From Limnoglobus sp. (GTDB lineage: Bacteria; Planctomycetota; Planctomycetia; Gemmatales; Gemmataceae): DNA of 6,246 nt. The DNA is taken from positions 1 through 6,246 of the forward strand of contig JANXNT010000054.1 in NCBI GenBank assembly GCA_025353985.1, written 5' to 3'. Both the position numbers and the translations under genes were made by a program. The notes under the pieces were generated by a model. The model was not told the origin of the DNA. It worked only from the letters and a program-made list of their open reading frames with translations, and did no database searches. Below, one piece after another: positions 1-5,652 of this stretch; positions within the stretch are counted from its first letter, which is position 1, and each line of letters begins with the position of its first letter.

Positions 1-312
1 GGAGCAACGGCAAACAGCGGCGACAATCGTGCATTTAACACGACGACGATTCGCTACCCAATCAATCAGAAACGTGGCTGGGACGACGGGGTAACGCCTG
101 GTGGCTGTTGCGCGTGTTCAGGAGGGACCGCAGGCACTTACGGCGTCTGTTTTAATTCCGGAGCGAACATTCCGCTGAACTCGGCTCACACCGGTGGCGT
201 CAACGCAGCACTCGCCGATGGCTCGGTTCGCTTTCTCCGCGACAGCATGACACTCGCCGTCCTGCAACAAGCCGCACTTCGCAACGATGGCTCCGTTCCA
301 AACTTGGACTAA
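1..312 (+). CDS. DUF1559 / H-X9-DG domain protein, C-terminal part
   Basis: This frame is open from base 1 to TAA at 310-312 and gives the last 103 residues of a protein whose N-terminus lies outside the window. Residues 61-76 read SAHTGGVNAALADGSV. His63, nine residues, then Asp73-Gly74 is the H-X9-DG signature that ends DUF1559 (SBP_bac_10-type) proteins. In this family the missing N-terminus is normally a type IV pilin-like cleavage and membrane segment, and the proteins are thought to be pseudopilin-like and exported. They are massively multiplied in planctomycetes and their exact role is unknown. A small cysteine cluster (C36, C37, C39, then C50) lies before the signature; it could form disulfides outside the cytoplasm, but that is speculative. 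A short lipoprotein gene follows 82 nt downstream on the same strand, a pairing I associate with planctomycetes. The family call is strong; no specific function can be given. Confidence 0.9.
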   Translation, partial: GATANSGDNRAFNTTTIRYPINQKRGWDDGVTPGGCCACSGGTAGTYGVCFNSGANIPLNSAHTGGVNAALADGSVRFLRDSMTLAVLQQAALRNDGSVPNLD

Positions 313-327
313 AATCATCGAAGTTCT

Positions 328-352
328 CGGCGAGCGAGTCGACTCCTCGCCG
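328..352 (+). other. Small GC-rich hairpin between DUF1559 gene and lipoprotein gene
   Basis: CGGCGAG (328-334) pairs perfectly with CTCGCCG (346-352). The inner bases 336-345 (GAGTCGACTC) are themselves palindromic, so the RNA can form a near-continuous stem with one bulged C and a TCGA loop. No T-run follows, so it does not look like an intrinsic terminator. It could stabilise the 3' end of the DUF1559 message or partly separate its expression from the lipoprotein gene. A role is not demonstrated. Confidence 0.4.
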
Positions 353-394
353 GGTATCTCACGAATCCTCCTCATTCACGAAAGCCTTTGAAGT

Positions 395-547
395 ATGTTC
401 ACTCGAAGAATTCTCTCGCTGGCAACGTTCGCAATTTGTCTCTCGTTTGTCGGATGCGGTAAAGAAGAGGCCCCCGTTCAAACGCCCGAGCAAAAACAAC
501 AGGTTGTCGACGGCATGAAGAAGTACGAAAAGAAAGACAAGAAATAG
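395..547 (+). CDS. Small lipoprotein, 50 aa
   Basis: This short frame runs from ATG at 395 to TAG at 545-547. Residues 1-20 form a classic lipoprotein signal: a positive start (Arg4, Arg5), a hydrophobic stretch (ILSLATFAICLSFV), then Val-Gly-Cys with Cys21 as the expected lipidated residue. Phe at -3 is less usual than Leu in the lipobox. The predicted mature part is only about 30 residues, with Pro/Gln near the anchor and a Lys/Glu/Asp-rich tail ending KKYEKKDKK. No domain is recognisable. It follows a DUF1559 gene and is closed by a strong terminator, so the two may be co-transcribed. Upstream GAAAG (380-384) is only a weak ribosome site at long spacing. It is probably a membrane-anchored envelope peptide whose partner may be the DUF1559 protein; that link rests on gene order alone. 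Confidence 0.75.
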   Translation: MFTRRILSLATFAICLSFVGCGKEEAPVQTPEQKQQVVDGMKKYEKKDKK

Positions 548-553
548 CCCTTG

Positions 554-596
554 AAAAGCATAAAGCCCAGAGCATTGCTCTGGGCTTTATGCTTTT
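554..596. terminator. Bidirectional intrinsic terminator
   Basis: A perfect 20-bp inverted repeat (arms 554-573 and 577-596) encloses a 3-nt loop (ATT). Each strand begins with AAAAGC and ends with GCTTTT, so an A-tract precedes and a T-tract follows the hairpin in both directions. It sits 6 nt after the lipoprotein stop and 14 nt from the rsmD stop, exactly where two convergent transcripts must end. Confidence 0.92.
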
Positions 597-610
597 GTTG
601 TGTCCGCTTA

Positions 611-1243
611 CTACACCACGTTCTTCTCGGTGACTTCCTCAGCCACGGGCATCTCAGAAGCGGTGTCTTTCACGTAGAACATTAGTAGGTTACGGCCGTA
701 TTTTCTTACGTCCCACAGTTCGGCTTTACCGGGCAACGATTCCGTGGGAAAGCCATCTTCGGCCTGGATCGTCAACACGGTTTCTTCAGGTGCCTTCTCC
801 ATCAGGCTTTTGACCATGCCAAGGAACGCTTCGAGTTTGACCGGGTCGAGGTCCGCGAACGGCGGGCTGAAGAACAAGTTCACCGGGCCGCTACGGGCGA
901 TCGGCACCCAGCGTTCCGCCCAGCGATACACGTCCGCACGCAGTACTTGCACGCGTTCGGCGATACCGAAGCGGTCGACGTTCTTCTGGATGTCCGTCAC
1001 TTGTTTCGCGTTCATTTCAATCAGTCGGGCATCGCTGGCCCCACGGCTGATCGCTTCAATACCGATGATTCCGGTGCCTGCGAAGATGTCGTAGAACATG
1101 CGCCCCGGAATCGCGTTCCCGAGGATGCTGAATAGCGCCTCGCGGACCATTTGCGGCGTCGGGCGCATGTCCGGGTGGACGAAGCATTGAAGCCTGCGAC
1201 CCTTGAGCGTACCGGCCACGATTCGTAATTCCGTCTTCTCCAC
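611..1243 (-). CDS. rsmD: 16S rRNA (guanine(966)-N(2))-methyltransferase RsmD
   Basis: This 210-residue cytoplasmic enzyme uses S-adenosylmethionine to methylate N2 of G966 (E. coli numbering) in 16S rRNA during 30S assembly. Visible signatures, counted from GTG at 1243: LRIVAGTLKGRRL (6-18), RPTPQMVREALFSIL (27-41), the SAM-binding glycine loop FAGTGIIG (54-61) followed by EAISRGA, the ribose-binding acidic residue in LIEMN (74-78), and the catalytic-site motif as SPPF (126-129). The family usually shows DPPY or DPPF there, so Ser126 is unusual. The C-terminal 30 or so residues are acidic and not typical of the core. The frame stays open upstream to a TTG at 1309, but GTG at 1243 is chosen: GGAG lies 6 nt before it, and similarity to the family starts a few residues later. 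It lies downstream of tkt on the same strand and ends at a strong terminator. Confidence 0.92.
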   Translation of the reverse strand: MEKTELRIVAGTLKGRRLQCFVHPDMRPTPQMVREALFSILGNAIPGRMFYDIFAGTGIIGIEAISRGASDARLIEMNAKQVTDIQKNVDRFGIAERVQVLRADVYRWAERWVPIARSGPVNLFFSPPFADLDPVKLEAFLGMVKSLMEKAPEETVLTIQAEDGFPTESLPGKAELWDVRKYGRNLLMFYVKDTASEMPVAEEVTEKNVV

Positions 1244-1249
1244 AACCGA

Positions 1250-1253
1250 CTCC
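1250..1253 (-). promoter_or_regulatory. Ribosome binding site deciding the rsmD start
   Basis: GGAG on the minus strand is separated by 6 nt from GTG (1243-1241). The longer frame from TTG at 1309 would have to translate through the 24-bp palindrome and would add 22 residues ahead of the conserved RsmD start, so the GTG is preferred. Confidence 0.65.
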
Positions 1254-1271
1254 ACTTCAAATGGAACGACA

Positions 1272-1295
1272 ACGCGAAGGCAATTGCCTTCGCGT
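1272..1295. promoter_or_regulatory. Perfect 24-bp palindrome in the tkt-rsmD gap
   Basis: Each 12-base half (ACGCGAAGGCAA and its complement) is exact, centred on AATT. As RNA it gives a 10-bp GC-rich stem with an AATT loop. It lies 29 nt after the tkt stop and 28 nt before the rsmD GTG. In the transcription direction only a broken T-rich stretch follows (TGTCGTTCCATTT), so termination would be weak. It may be an attenuating or processing hairpin or a protein-binding site; neither is shown. Confidence 0.6.
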
Positions 1296-1324
1296 CGATG
1301 ACAACACAATTCACATTGTACGAA

Positions 1325-3403
1325 CTACTTCTTCGCCAGTTGCGCTTTTGCGGCCTGATAAACGATCTCGGCAGAGAAGCCGAAGCGGACCATCAGGTCT
1401 TTGAGCGGGGCCGATGCGCCGAACGACTTCATGCCGATGATCGTGCCCGTATTTCCGGCGTAGCGTTCCCAGCCGAATGCCGAGAGCATTTCGACGCATA
1501 CGCGGGCCGTCACGGCGGGTGGCAGCACGCTGTCGCGGTAGGCTTGCGGTTGCATCTCGAATAATTCCCACGATGGCAAACTGACGACGCGGGCCTTGAC
1601 GCCCTCGGCGGTCAGTTTCTCGTAGGCTTCGACGGCGAGCATCAGTTCCGTGCCCGTTGCGACGAGGATGACATCGGGCTTGCCACCCGCGGCATCGCCG
1701 AAGATGTAGCCGCCCTTGGCCACGCCGCTGACGGCACCGTACTTCGTCCGGTCGTACGTCGGCACCGCTTGACGGCTGAGTGCCAAAATCACCGGGTGGT
1801 GCGTTTGCAGCATCGCAATGCGGTACGCTTCGGAGACTTCATTCGCATCGCCAGGGCGAAGCACGATCAAGCCGGGAATCGCTCGCAAAGAGGCAATTTG
1901 CTCGATTGGCTGGTGAGTCGGGCCGTCTTCGCCGACGCCGATGCTATCGTGCGTGAACACGTAGATGACCGGCTTTTCGATGATCGAAGCGAGCCGAATT
2001 GCGGCACGGCCGTAATCGCTGAAAATCAAGAACCCGGCGGCGAACGAACGCAACCCGCTGAGTGCCATGCCGTTGCAGATCGACCCCATCGCATGTTCGC
2101 GAACGCCGAAGTTCACGTTGCGGCCGGCGGGGCTGGCTGCCTGGAAATCGCCTGCGCCTTCAAACGCGAGCTTGCTCTTGTTCGACTTCGCGAGGTCGGC
2201 CGAACCGCCGACCATCCACGGCACCGCTTTCGCGATGGCGTTCAGCACCTTGCCCGACGAATCGCGGGTGGCCATTCCCTTCGGGTCGGCGGGGAACACG
2301 GGAACGCTTTTCTCCCAATCGGCCGGCAGTTTGTTGCCTTGGATTTGCTCGATCTGCGCCGCGAGTTCGGGGAATTTCGCTTTGTAATCGGCAAACTTCG
2401 TCTTCCACGTCGCATGTGCCGCCGCACCGTGCTTGCCGATGTTCGCTTGGAAGTGTTCGTACACACCGGCAGGTATGAGGAACGACTCGTTTTCCGGCCA
2501 GCCGTACGAGCGTTTCGCACCGCGAATTTCCTCGTCGCCGAGCGGTTCGCCGTGGGCGTGTTCGGTGTCGGCCTTGTGTGGGGCACCGAAGCCGATGATG
2601 CCTTTGACGATGACAATCGTCGGGCGGCCCTTCGTTTTCTTGAAGCTGTCGATCGCCGCCGACACGCTGCTCAGGTCGGTGCCATCGCTGACGCGAAGCA
2701 CGTTCCAGTGGTATGCGGCGAAGCGTGCGCCGACGTCTTCGGTGAACGCGAGCGTCGTACGGCCATCGATGGTGATGCTGTTGTCGTCGTAAAGCAAACA
2801 CAAGTTGTCGAGTTGCAAGTGCCCCGCAAGTGATGCGGCTTCGCTGGCGATGCCTTCCATGAGGCAACCATCACCGCAAATCGCGTAAATGTTGTGATCG
2901 AAGAGGTTTTCGTAGCCGGGCTTGGCGTAGTTCGCGGCGAGCCACTTTTGAGCGATTGCCATGCCGACCGCGTTGCCGATCCCTTGGCCGAGTGGCCCCG
3001 TGGTAGTTTCGACCCCGCTCGTCAGGTGGTATTCCGGGTGGCCGGGCGTGGCGCTGTCGAGTTGGCGAAACCGCTTGATTTCGTCGAGCGTTACGGGTCG
3101 TTTGCCATCGATCGGCTTGACGCCGATGAGGTGCAAGACGCTGTAAATCAGCATCGAGGCGTGGCCGTTGGACAGCACGAAGCGGTCGCGGTTGAACCAT
3201 GTCGGGTCGGCCGGATCGTACGTCATCTGGCGGTTGAAAATCGTGTAGGCGACGGGTGCGAGACCCATCGGCGCACCGGGGTGGCCGGAGTTCGCTTTTT
3301 GTACGGCGTCCATCGATAGTGTGCGTATCGTATTCACGCACAACGTGTCGATCGGCAGGAATTCCATCCCGGTTTTCGCGTCCTTGGCCACAGTTTCGCT
3401 CAT
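1325..3403 (-). CDS. tkt: Transketolase
   Basis: This 692-residue thiamine-diphosphate enzyme moves two-carbon ketol units between sugar phosphates in the non-oxidative pentose phosphate pathway. All family landmarks are present: SGHPGAPMG (39-47), SNGHAS (78-83), GPLGQG (136-141), and the ThDP/Mg motif from GDG (177-179) to DDNSITIDG (206-214). The pyrimidine-binding half carries GGSADLAKSN (399-408), the catalytic Glu436 in GVREHAMG, FSDYGR (461-466), the substrate-binding HDSIGVGEDGPTHQ (485-498) and LSRQ (542-545). The C-terminal domain ends at Lys-Lys. Length matches the family. ATG at 3403 is chosen because MSET precedes the first conserved helix by a normal distance and a weak GAGAG lies 5 nt upstream. 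The frame extends 47 codons further to 3544, but that extension is rich in Cys, Arg and Trp and unlike the family. rsmD follows on the same strand. Confidence 0.97.
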   Translation of the reverse strand: MSETVAKDAKTGMEFLPIDTLCVNTIRTLSMDAVQKANSGHPGAPMGLAPVAYTIFNRQMTYDPADPTWFNRDRFVLSNGHASMLIYSVLHLIGVKPIDGKRPVTLDEIKRFRQLDSATPGHPEYHLTSGVETTTGPLGQGIGNAVGMAIAQKWLAANYAKPGYENLFDHNIYAICGDGCLMEGIASEAASLAGHLQLDNLCLLYDDNSITIDGRTTLAFTEDVGARFAAYHWNVLRVSDGTDLSSVSAAIDSFKKTKGRPTIVIVKGIIGFGAPHKADTEHAHGEPLGDEEIRGAKRSYGWPENESFLIPAGVYEHFQANIGKHGAAAHATWKTKFADYKAKFPELAAQIEQIQGNKLPADWEKSVPVFPADPKGMATRDSSGKVLNAIAKAVPWMVGGSADLAKSNKSKLAFEGAGDFQAASPAGRNVNFGVREHAMGSICNGMALSGLRSFAAGFLIFSDYGRAAIRLASIIEKPVIYVFTHDSIGVGEDGPTHQPIEQIASLRAIPGLIVLRPGDANEVSEAYRIAMLQTHHPVILALSRQAVPTYDRTKYGAVSGVAKGGYIFGDAAGGKPDVILVATGTELMLAVEAYEKLTAEGVKARVVSLPSWELFEMQPQAYRDSVLPPAVTARVCVEMLSAFGWERYAGNTGTIIGMKSFGASAPLKDLMVRFGFSAEIVYQAAKAQLAKK

Positions 3404-3719
3404 AGAGTCTCTCGGTATGGTGCTGGGCGTGGACTGATCGAATAAGAGCATATGAATTCTTACGCAACTGTCGAGCATCACGCAAGAATCTTCACCGCGA
3501 GATTTCCAGAATGGTCGCCATAAGTCGTGTATTTTGAGATTCATAATCGACGTAAGTCTGAATTGCGGAGGTTCAAAAACCGTGTTTTTCGTGTTTTTTT
3601 CGTCTCAAAATGCCACTTTTTGATCGACTCTCGCTTATCGGTTTTGCGCATCTTTGCCGTATCCGTCATTCCTGTCGTGGTTTGCGTCTACGATACCTCG
3701 ATTAGCACGCGGCGAAAAC

Positions 3720-3782
3720 ATCGACCGAATCGGACCAAAAATCGACCGAATGGGTACCAATATGGCACCAAGATTGACCGGA
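3720..3782 (+). repeat. Helically spaced short direct repeats
   Basis: ATCGACCGAAT occurs exactly at 3720-3730 and 3741-3751, and a variant ATTGACCGGA at 3773-3782. Starts are 21 and 32 nt apart, close to two and three turns of B-DNA, so all copies face the same side of the helix. This is how many operator clusters are arranged, but no regulator is identified. Confidence 0.45.
3753..3769. promoter_or_regulatory. Interrupted palindrome, possible operator
   Basis: The 17 bases read GGTACCAATATGGCACC. They fit GGTNCCA-N3-TGGNACC with every defined base paired, a shape typical of dimeric repressor sites. It lies between the second and third direct-repeat copies, more than 200 nt from the kinase start and about 350 nt from the tkt start. 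Confidence 0.35.
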
Positions 3783-3988
3783 CGCGCCTTTTCTGTGTCA
3801 TTTTGAGACACTTTTGGGTACGTCCGTGCACATCGCACAATTCCGACTTACGTCAAATCGTCCATAATTTATTGACTTCGAAAATTCGTGTGGATGACGC
3901 CAAATCGAGGTGAGTTTGACTCTGCCAGATTTTCGTATGCCGATGCGATTGGCTCCTGTAGAATGCGTGGAAACCCGGAGTCGCCGCC

Positions 3989-5236
3989 ATGAATTTGCCC
4001 ATCCCCGATTCGGAACGTACGCAGGCGGCGACGCCAGAACAGGAGCGTGTGTCGGCACTACGTTCTGCGCCCGAGATGTTCCCCGATGGCTATGAGAAAT
4101 ACGAAATCGTTGGGCAAGGCGGCATGGGCATCGTCTATCTTGCGCGGGACGTCGCGCTCGACCGCGATATTGCGATCAAGCTGTTGCAACCCCACTTTGC
4201 GGCGGATAGCCCCGAGGCGAAGCGATTCGTTGAAGAAGCCCGCATCACGGCACAACTCCAGCACCCCGGCATCCCCGCGATTCACGACGTTGGCACGATG
4301 GCGAACGACCGGCCATTCATCGCGATGAAACTCATCAAGGGCGAAACGCTCGACTCACTGTTGAAGAGTCCCGATGTCCGCCCTGCGAGTTTCATCGCGA
4401 CGTTTGAAACGATCGCATTCGCGGTCGGCTACGCGAATTCACGCAACGTCATCCACCGCGACCTAAAGCCCGCGAACATCATGGTCGGTGCATTCGGCGA
4501 AGTGCAGGTCATGGACTGGGGCCTCGCAAAAGTCCTGGGCGCTCATGCCAGCCCGCAGCGCGAGCAAGGTCTTACAATTTCGACCGAAACGCACATTCGT
4601 TCCGCGCGCGACTCCGACAGCGACAGCGACACGCGTTTTGGCGACTACATGGGCACGCCCGCATACATGCCGCCCGAGCAGGCGATCGGCGCGGTCGACA
4701 AGATCGACTCGCGTTCGGATGTGTTCGGCCTCGGCGCGATACTTTGCACGATTTTAACGGGCAGGCCGCCATTTATTGATGTTAGCGCGGAAAGCACGCG
4801 GCAACTGGCCGCGCAGGGCAAACTCGGCGACGCCTTTGGTCGCCTCGATTCTAGCGGTGCAGAACCCGAATGGGTCGCCCTCGCGAAACGCTGCCTCTCT
4901 GCGGAGCCAAGCGACCGCCCCGCGAACGGCACCGAAGTCGCTAATGAAGTCGCGAAACTCCGTGCCGCCGCCGACGAACGCGCGAAGCAAGCCGAGATCG
5001 GCAAAGCCCGTTCGGACACGCGGCGGCGAGTGCTGACATGGAGCGCAGCAATGGTGTTCGTGGTGCTATCCGCAGGAATCAGCATGAGCCTGTGGCAAGC
5101 CAATCGCGCGAACGATGTGGAACAAGCGACTACGGCACAATTGATCCTGACGCAAGCCGCAGGCACTCGCGATCGATCATCGGCTCGCCGACTCCGATCC
5201 GAAAAACGTACAGTCACAGCACGACTTGCTGATTAG
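3989..5236 (+). CDS. Serine/threonine protein kinase, 3' part disrupted
   Basis: The start is ATG at 3989 with GGAG 8 nt upstream. The product is a bacterial Hanks-type kinase with its catalytic domain on the cytoplasmic side. Visible elements: glycine loop GQGGMGIVY (42-50), ATP lysine in DIAIKLL (K64), a helix-C glutamate in RFVEEAR (82 or 83), catalytic HRDLKPAN (156-163), DWG (176-178) in place of DFG, GTPAYMPPE (222-230), SDVFGLG (243-249) and Arg310. One membrane span follows at about 348-369. The catalytic residues look intact, so kinase activity is possible. The activation segment is long and includes a REP-derived peptide ASPQREQG (187-194) and an acidic DSDSDSD run (208-214). Planctomycete relatives carry a long TPR sensor region after the membrane span. 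Here that frame is lost after about residue 391, and the last 24 residues are out-of-frame sequence ending at TAG 5234-5236. A truncated membrane kinase or a pseudogene are both possible. Confidence 0.85.
   Translation: MNLPIPDSERTQAATPEQERVSALRSAPEMFPDGYEKYEIVGQGGMGIVYLARDVALDRDIAIKLLQPHFAADSPEAKRFVEEARITAQLQHPGIPAIHDVGTMANDRPFIAMKLIKGETLDSLLKSPDVRPASFIATFETIAFAVGYANSRNVIHRDLKPANIMVGAFGEVQVMDWGLAKVLGAHASPQREQGLTISTETHIRSARDSDSDSDTRFGDYMGTPAYMPPEQAIGAVDKIDSRSDVFGLGAILCTILTGRPPFIDVSAESTRQLAAQGKLGDAFGRLDSSGAEPEWVALAKRCLSAEPSDRPANGTEVANEVAKLRAAADERAKQAEIGKARSDTRRRVLTWSAAMVFVVLSAGISMSLWQANRANDVEQATTAQLILTQAAGTRDRSSARRLRSEKRTVTARLAD
4547..4569 (-). repeat. REP fragment embedded in kinase coding sequence
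   Basis: These 23 bases, starting GCCAGCCCGCAGCGCG, are the exact reverse complement of 5585-5607 in the partial REP copy, and match the two full copies at 22 of 23. They are read in frame inside the kinase activation segment and encode most of ASPQREQG. The identity stops at both ends, as expected for a fragment. Confidence 0.85.
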
Positions 5237-5447
5237 CTTCGACAAGCTCGGCATAATGGCCGAGAAAACAGAAGACTATGCGGCGGCGATTGGCTGGTAT
5301 GAAAAGTCGTTGGCCGTGGCCGCGAAGTTCGAGCGACCGGAGTTCTTCGCGAACGAAGTGAAAATCCTCAAGAAACAGATCGGCGATTGCAAAGCGAAGA
5401 TGGCTGTGCCAAAACCCCGCGAACTCGCGCCGCCACGGGTGAAGTGA
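5163..5447 (+). pseudogene. Detached TPR-type C-terminus of the kinase
   Basis: In a frame different from the kinase, 94 codons from 5163 to TGA at 5445-5447 read as a tetratricopeptide-like tail. ALAIDHRLADSDPKNVQSQ is typical of repeated helices in large planctomycete kinase-TPR proteins. A second helix pair follows, centred on YAAAIGWYEKSLAVAAKF, and the tail ends PKPRELAPPRVK. No ribosome site or proper start codon precedes it, and the kinase frame runs straight into it at about 5160. The simplest reading is that one gene once joined them and that an internal deletion, which also shifted the frame, removed the intervening TPR region. The size of the loss cannot be read here. Translation alone, for example from TTG at 5226, is unlikely. 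Confidence 0.8.
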
Positions 5448-5466
5448 CCGTGCGGAATCGTGCTGG

Positions 5467-5553
5467 AATCGTGCCAACTCGCTGCGCAAGCAAGGGGAGG
5501 GAGTTCATCGTGGGTGGAAGCCCCTTACTTGCGCTGCGGGCTAGCCGGAAAAT
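5467..5553 (+). repeat. REP-like element, full copy 1
   Basis: This 87-base unit runs from AATCGTGCC to CCGGAAAAT. GCTGCGCAAGCAAGGGG (5481-5497) can pair with 5521-5537 at 15 of 17 bases, leaving a 23-nt loop. It matches copy 3 (6139-6225) at 79 of 87 bases without gaps. It lies between the kinase/TPR remnant and the transposase gene. The leading GGAATCGTGC is itself duplicated just upstream at 5454-5463, 11 nt away. Confidence 0.85.
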
Positions 5554-5565
5554 CTGGCCGGAATC

Positions 5566-5611
5566 TTTCGTCGTAGGCGGGACTCCTTGCTCGCGCTGCG
5601 GGCTGGCCGGA
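5566..5611 (+). repeat. REP-like element, partial copy 2 (right half)
   Basis: Only the loop and right arm of the REP unit are present: CTCCTTGCTCGCGCTGCGGG followed by CTGGCCGGAA. It differs from the full copies by CTCGCGC in place of CTTGCGC, the variant also found in the kinase-embedded fragment. The left arm is missing, so it cannot form the full hairpin alone. Confidence 0.75.
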
Positions 5612-5641
5612 ATTGAGTCGGAAAATCACACCTGACCGGGT

Positions 5642-5646
5642 AGGAG
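5642..5646 (+). promoter_or_regulatory. Ribosome binding site of the transposase gene
   Basis: AGGAG ends 6 nt before ATG at 5653. It fixes the start at MWPMAYHITW rather than at the internal ATG at 5662. Confidence 0.7.
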
Positions 5647-5652
5647 TGCATC

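Larger units (their letters stand above)
3549..3854. repeat. Nested inverted repeats bounding a 306-bp block (MITE-like?)
   Basis: Outer arms 3549-3565 and 3838-3854 are inverted copies matching at 16 of 17 bases (GACGTAAGTCTGAATTG against its complement). A second, perfect 11-bp pair (GTCTCAAAATG, 3602-3612 and 3799-3809) is nested inside. The arrangement resembles a miniature element with terminal inverted repeats, or a long hairpin-forming transcript. I could not find a convincing target-site duplication at the outer ends. The pairs are real; the interpretation is open. Confidence 0.5.
3404..3988. other. Divergent intergenic region between tkt and kinase gene
   Basis: This 585-nt gap is visibly richer in A and T than the flanking genes, with T-runs such as that at 3590-3600. 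No open frame in it has a recognisable motif. It must hold the promoters of both divergent genes, but no classical pair stands out. TAGAAT at 3959-3964 could be a -10 for the kinase without a good -35. TTGACT at 3872 and 3916 could be -35 elements without good -10 partners. A GGAG at 3977-3980 serves the kinase ATG. The centre is occupied by the inverted and direct repeats listed separately. Confidence 0.6.

Noticed and set aside
1244..1309. Upstream TTG start for rsmD
   Set aside because: It would encode the perfect palindrome and add 22 residues before the conserved start; GTG at 1243 has GGAG at the right distance.
1769..2833. Long open frame (354 codons) on the + strand opposite tkt
   Set aside because: It is antisense to strongly conserved transketolase codons, rich in Arg/Ala/Val as expected of a GC-rich shadow frame, and shows no motif.
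3404..3544. N-terminal extension of transketolase by 47 codons
   Set aside because: The extension is unlike the family, whereas ATG at 3403 gives a normal length and has a possible ribosome site.
3540..3870. Target-site duplication around the 306-bp inverted-repeat block
   Set aside because: CATAAT occurs on both sides (3542-3547 and 3863-3868) but at unequal distances from the repeat ends, so it is not a proper duplication.
3527..3913. Possible 128-residue gene in the tkt-kinase gap
   Set aside because: No ribosome site or recognisable domain, basic composition without pattern, and it crosses the repeat block.
5454..5611. CRISPR-like array
   Set aside because: The repeats are unequal, hairpin-forming, without uniform spacers, and fit REP units flanking a RAYT gene.
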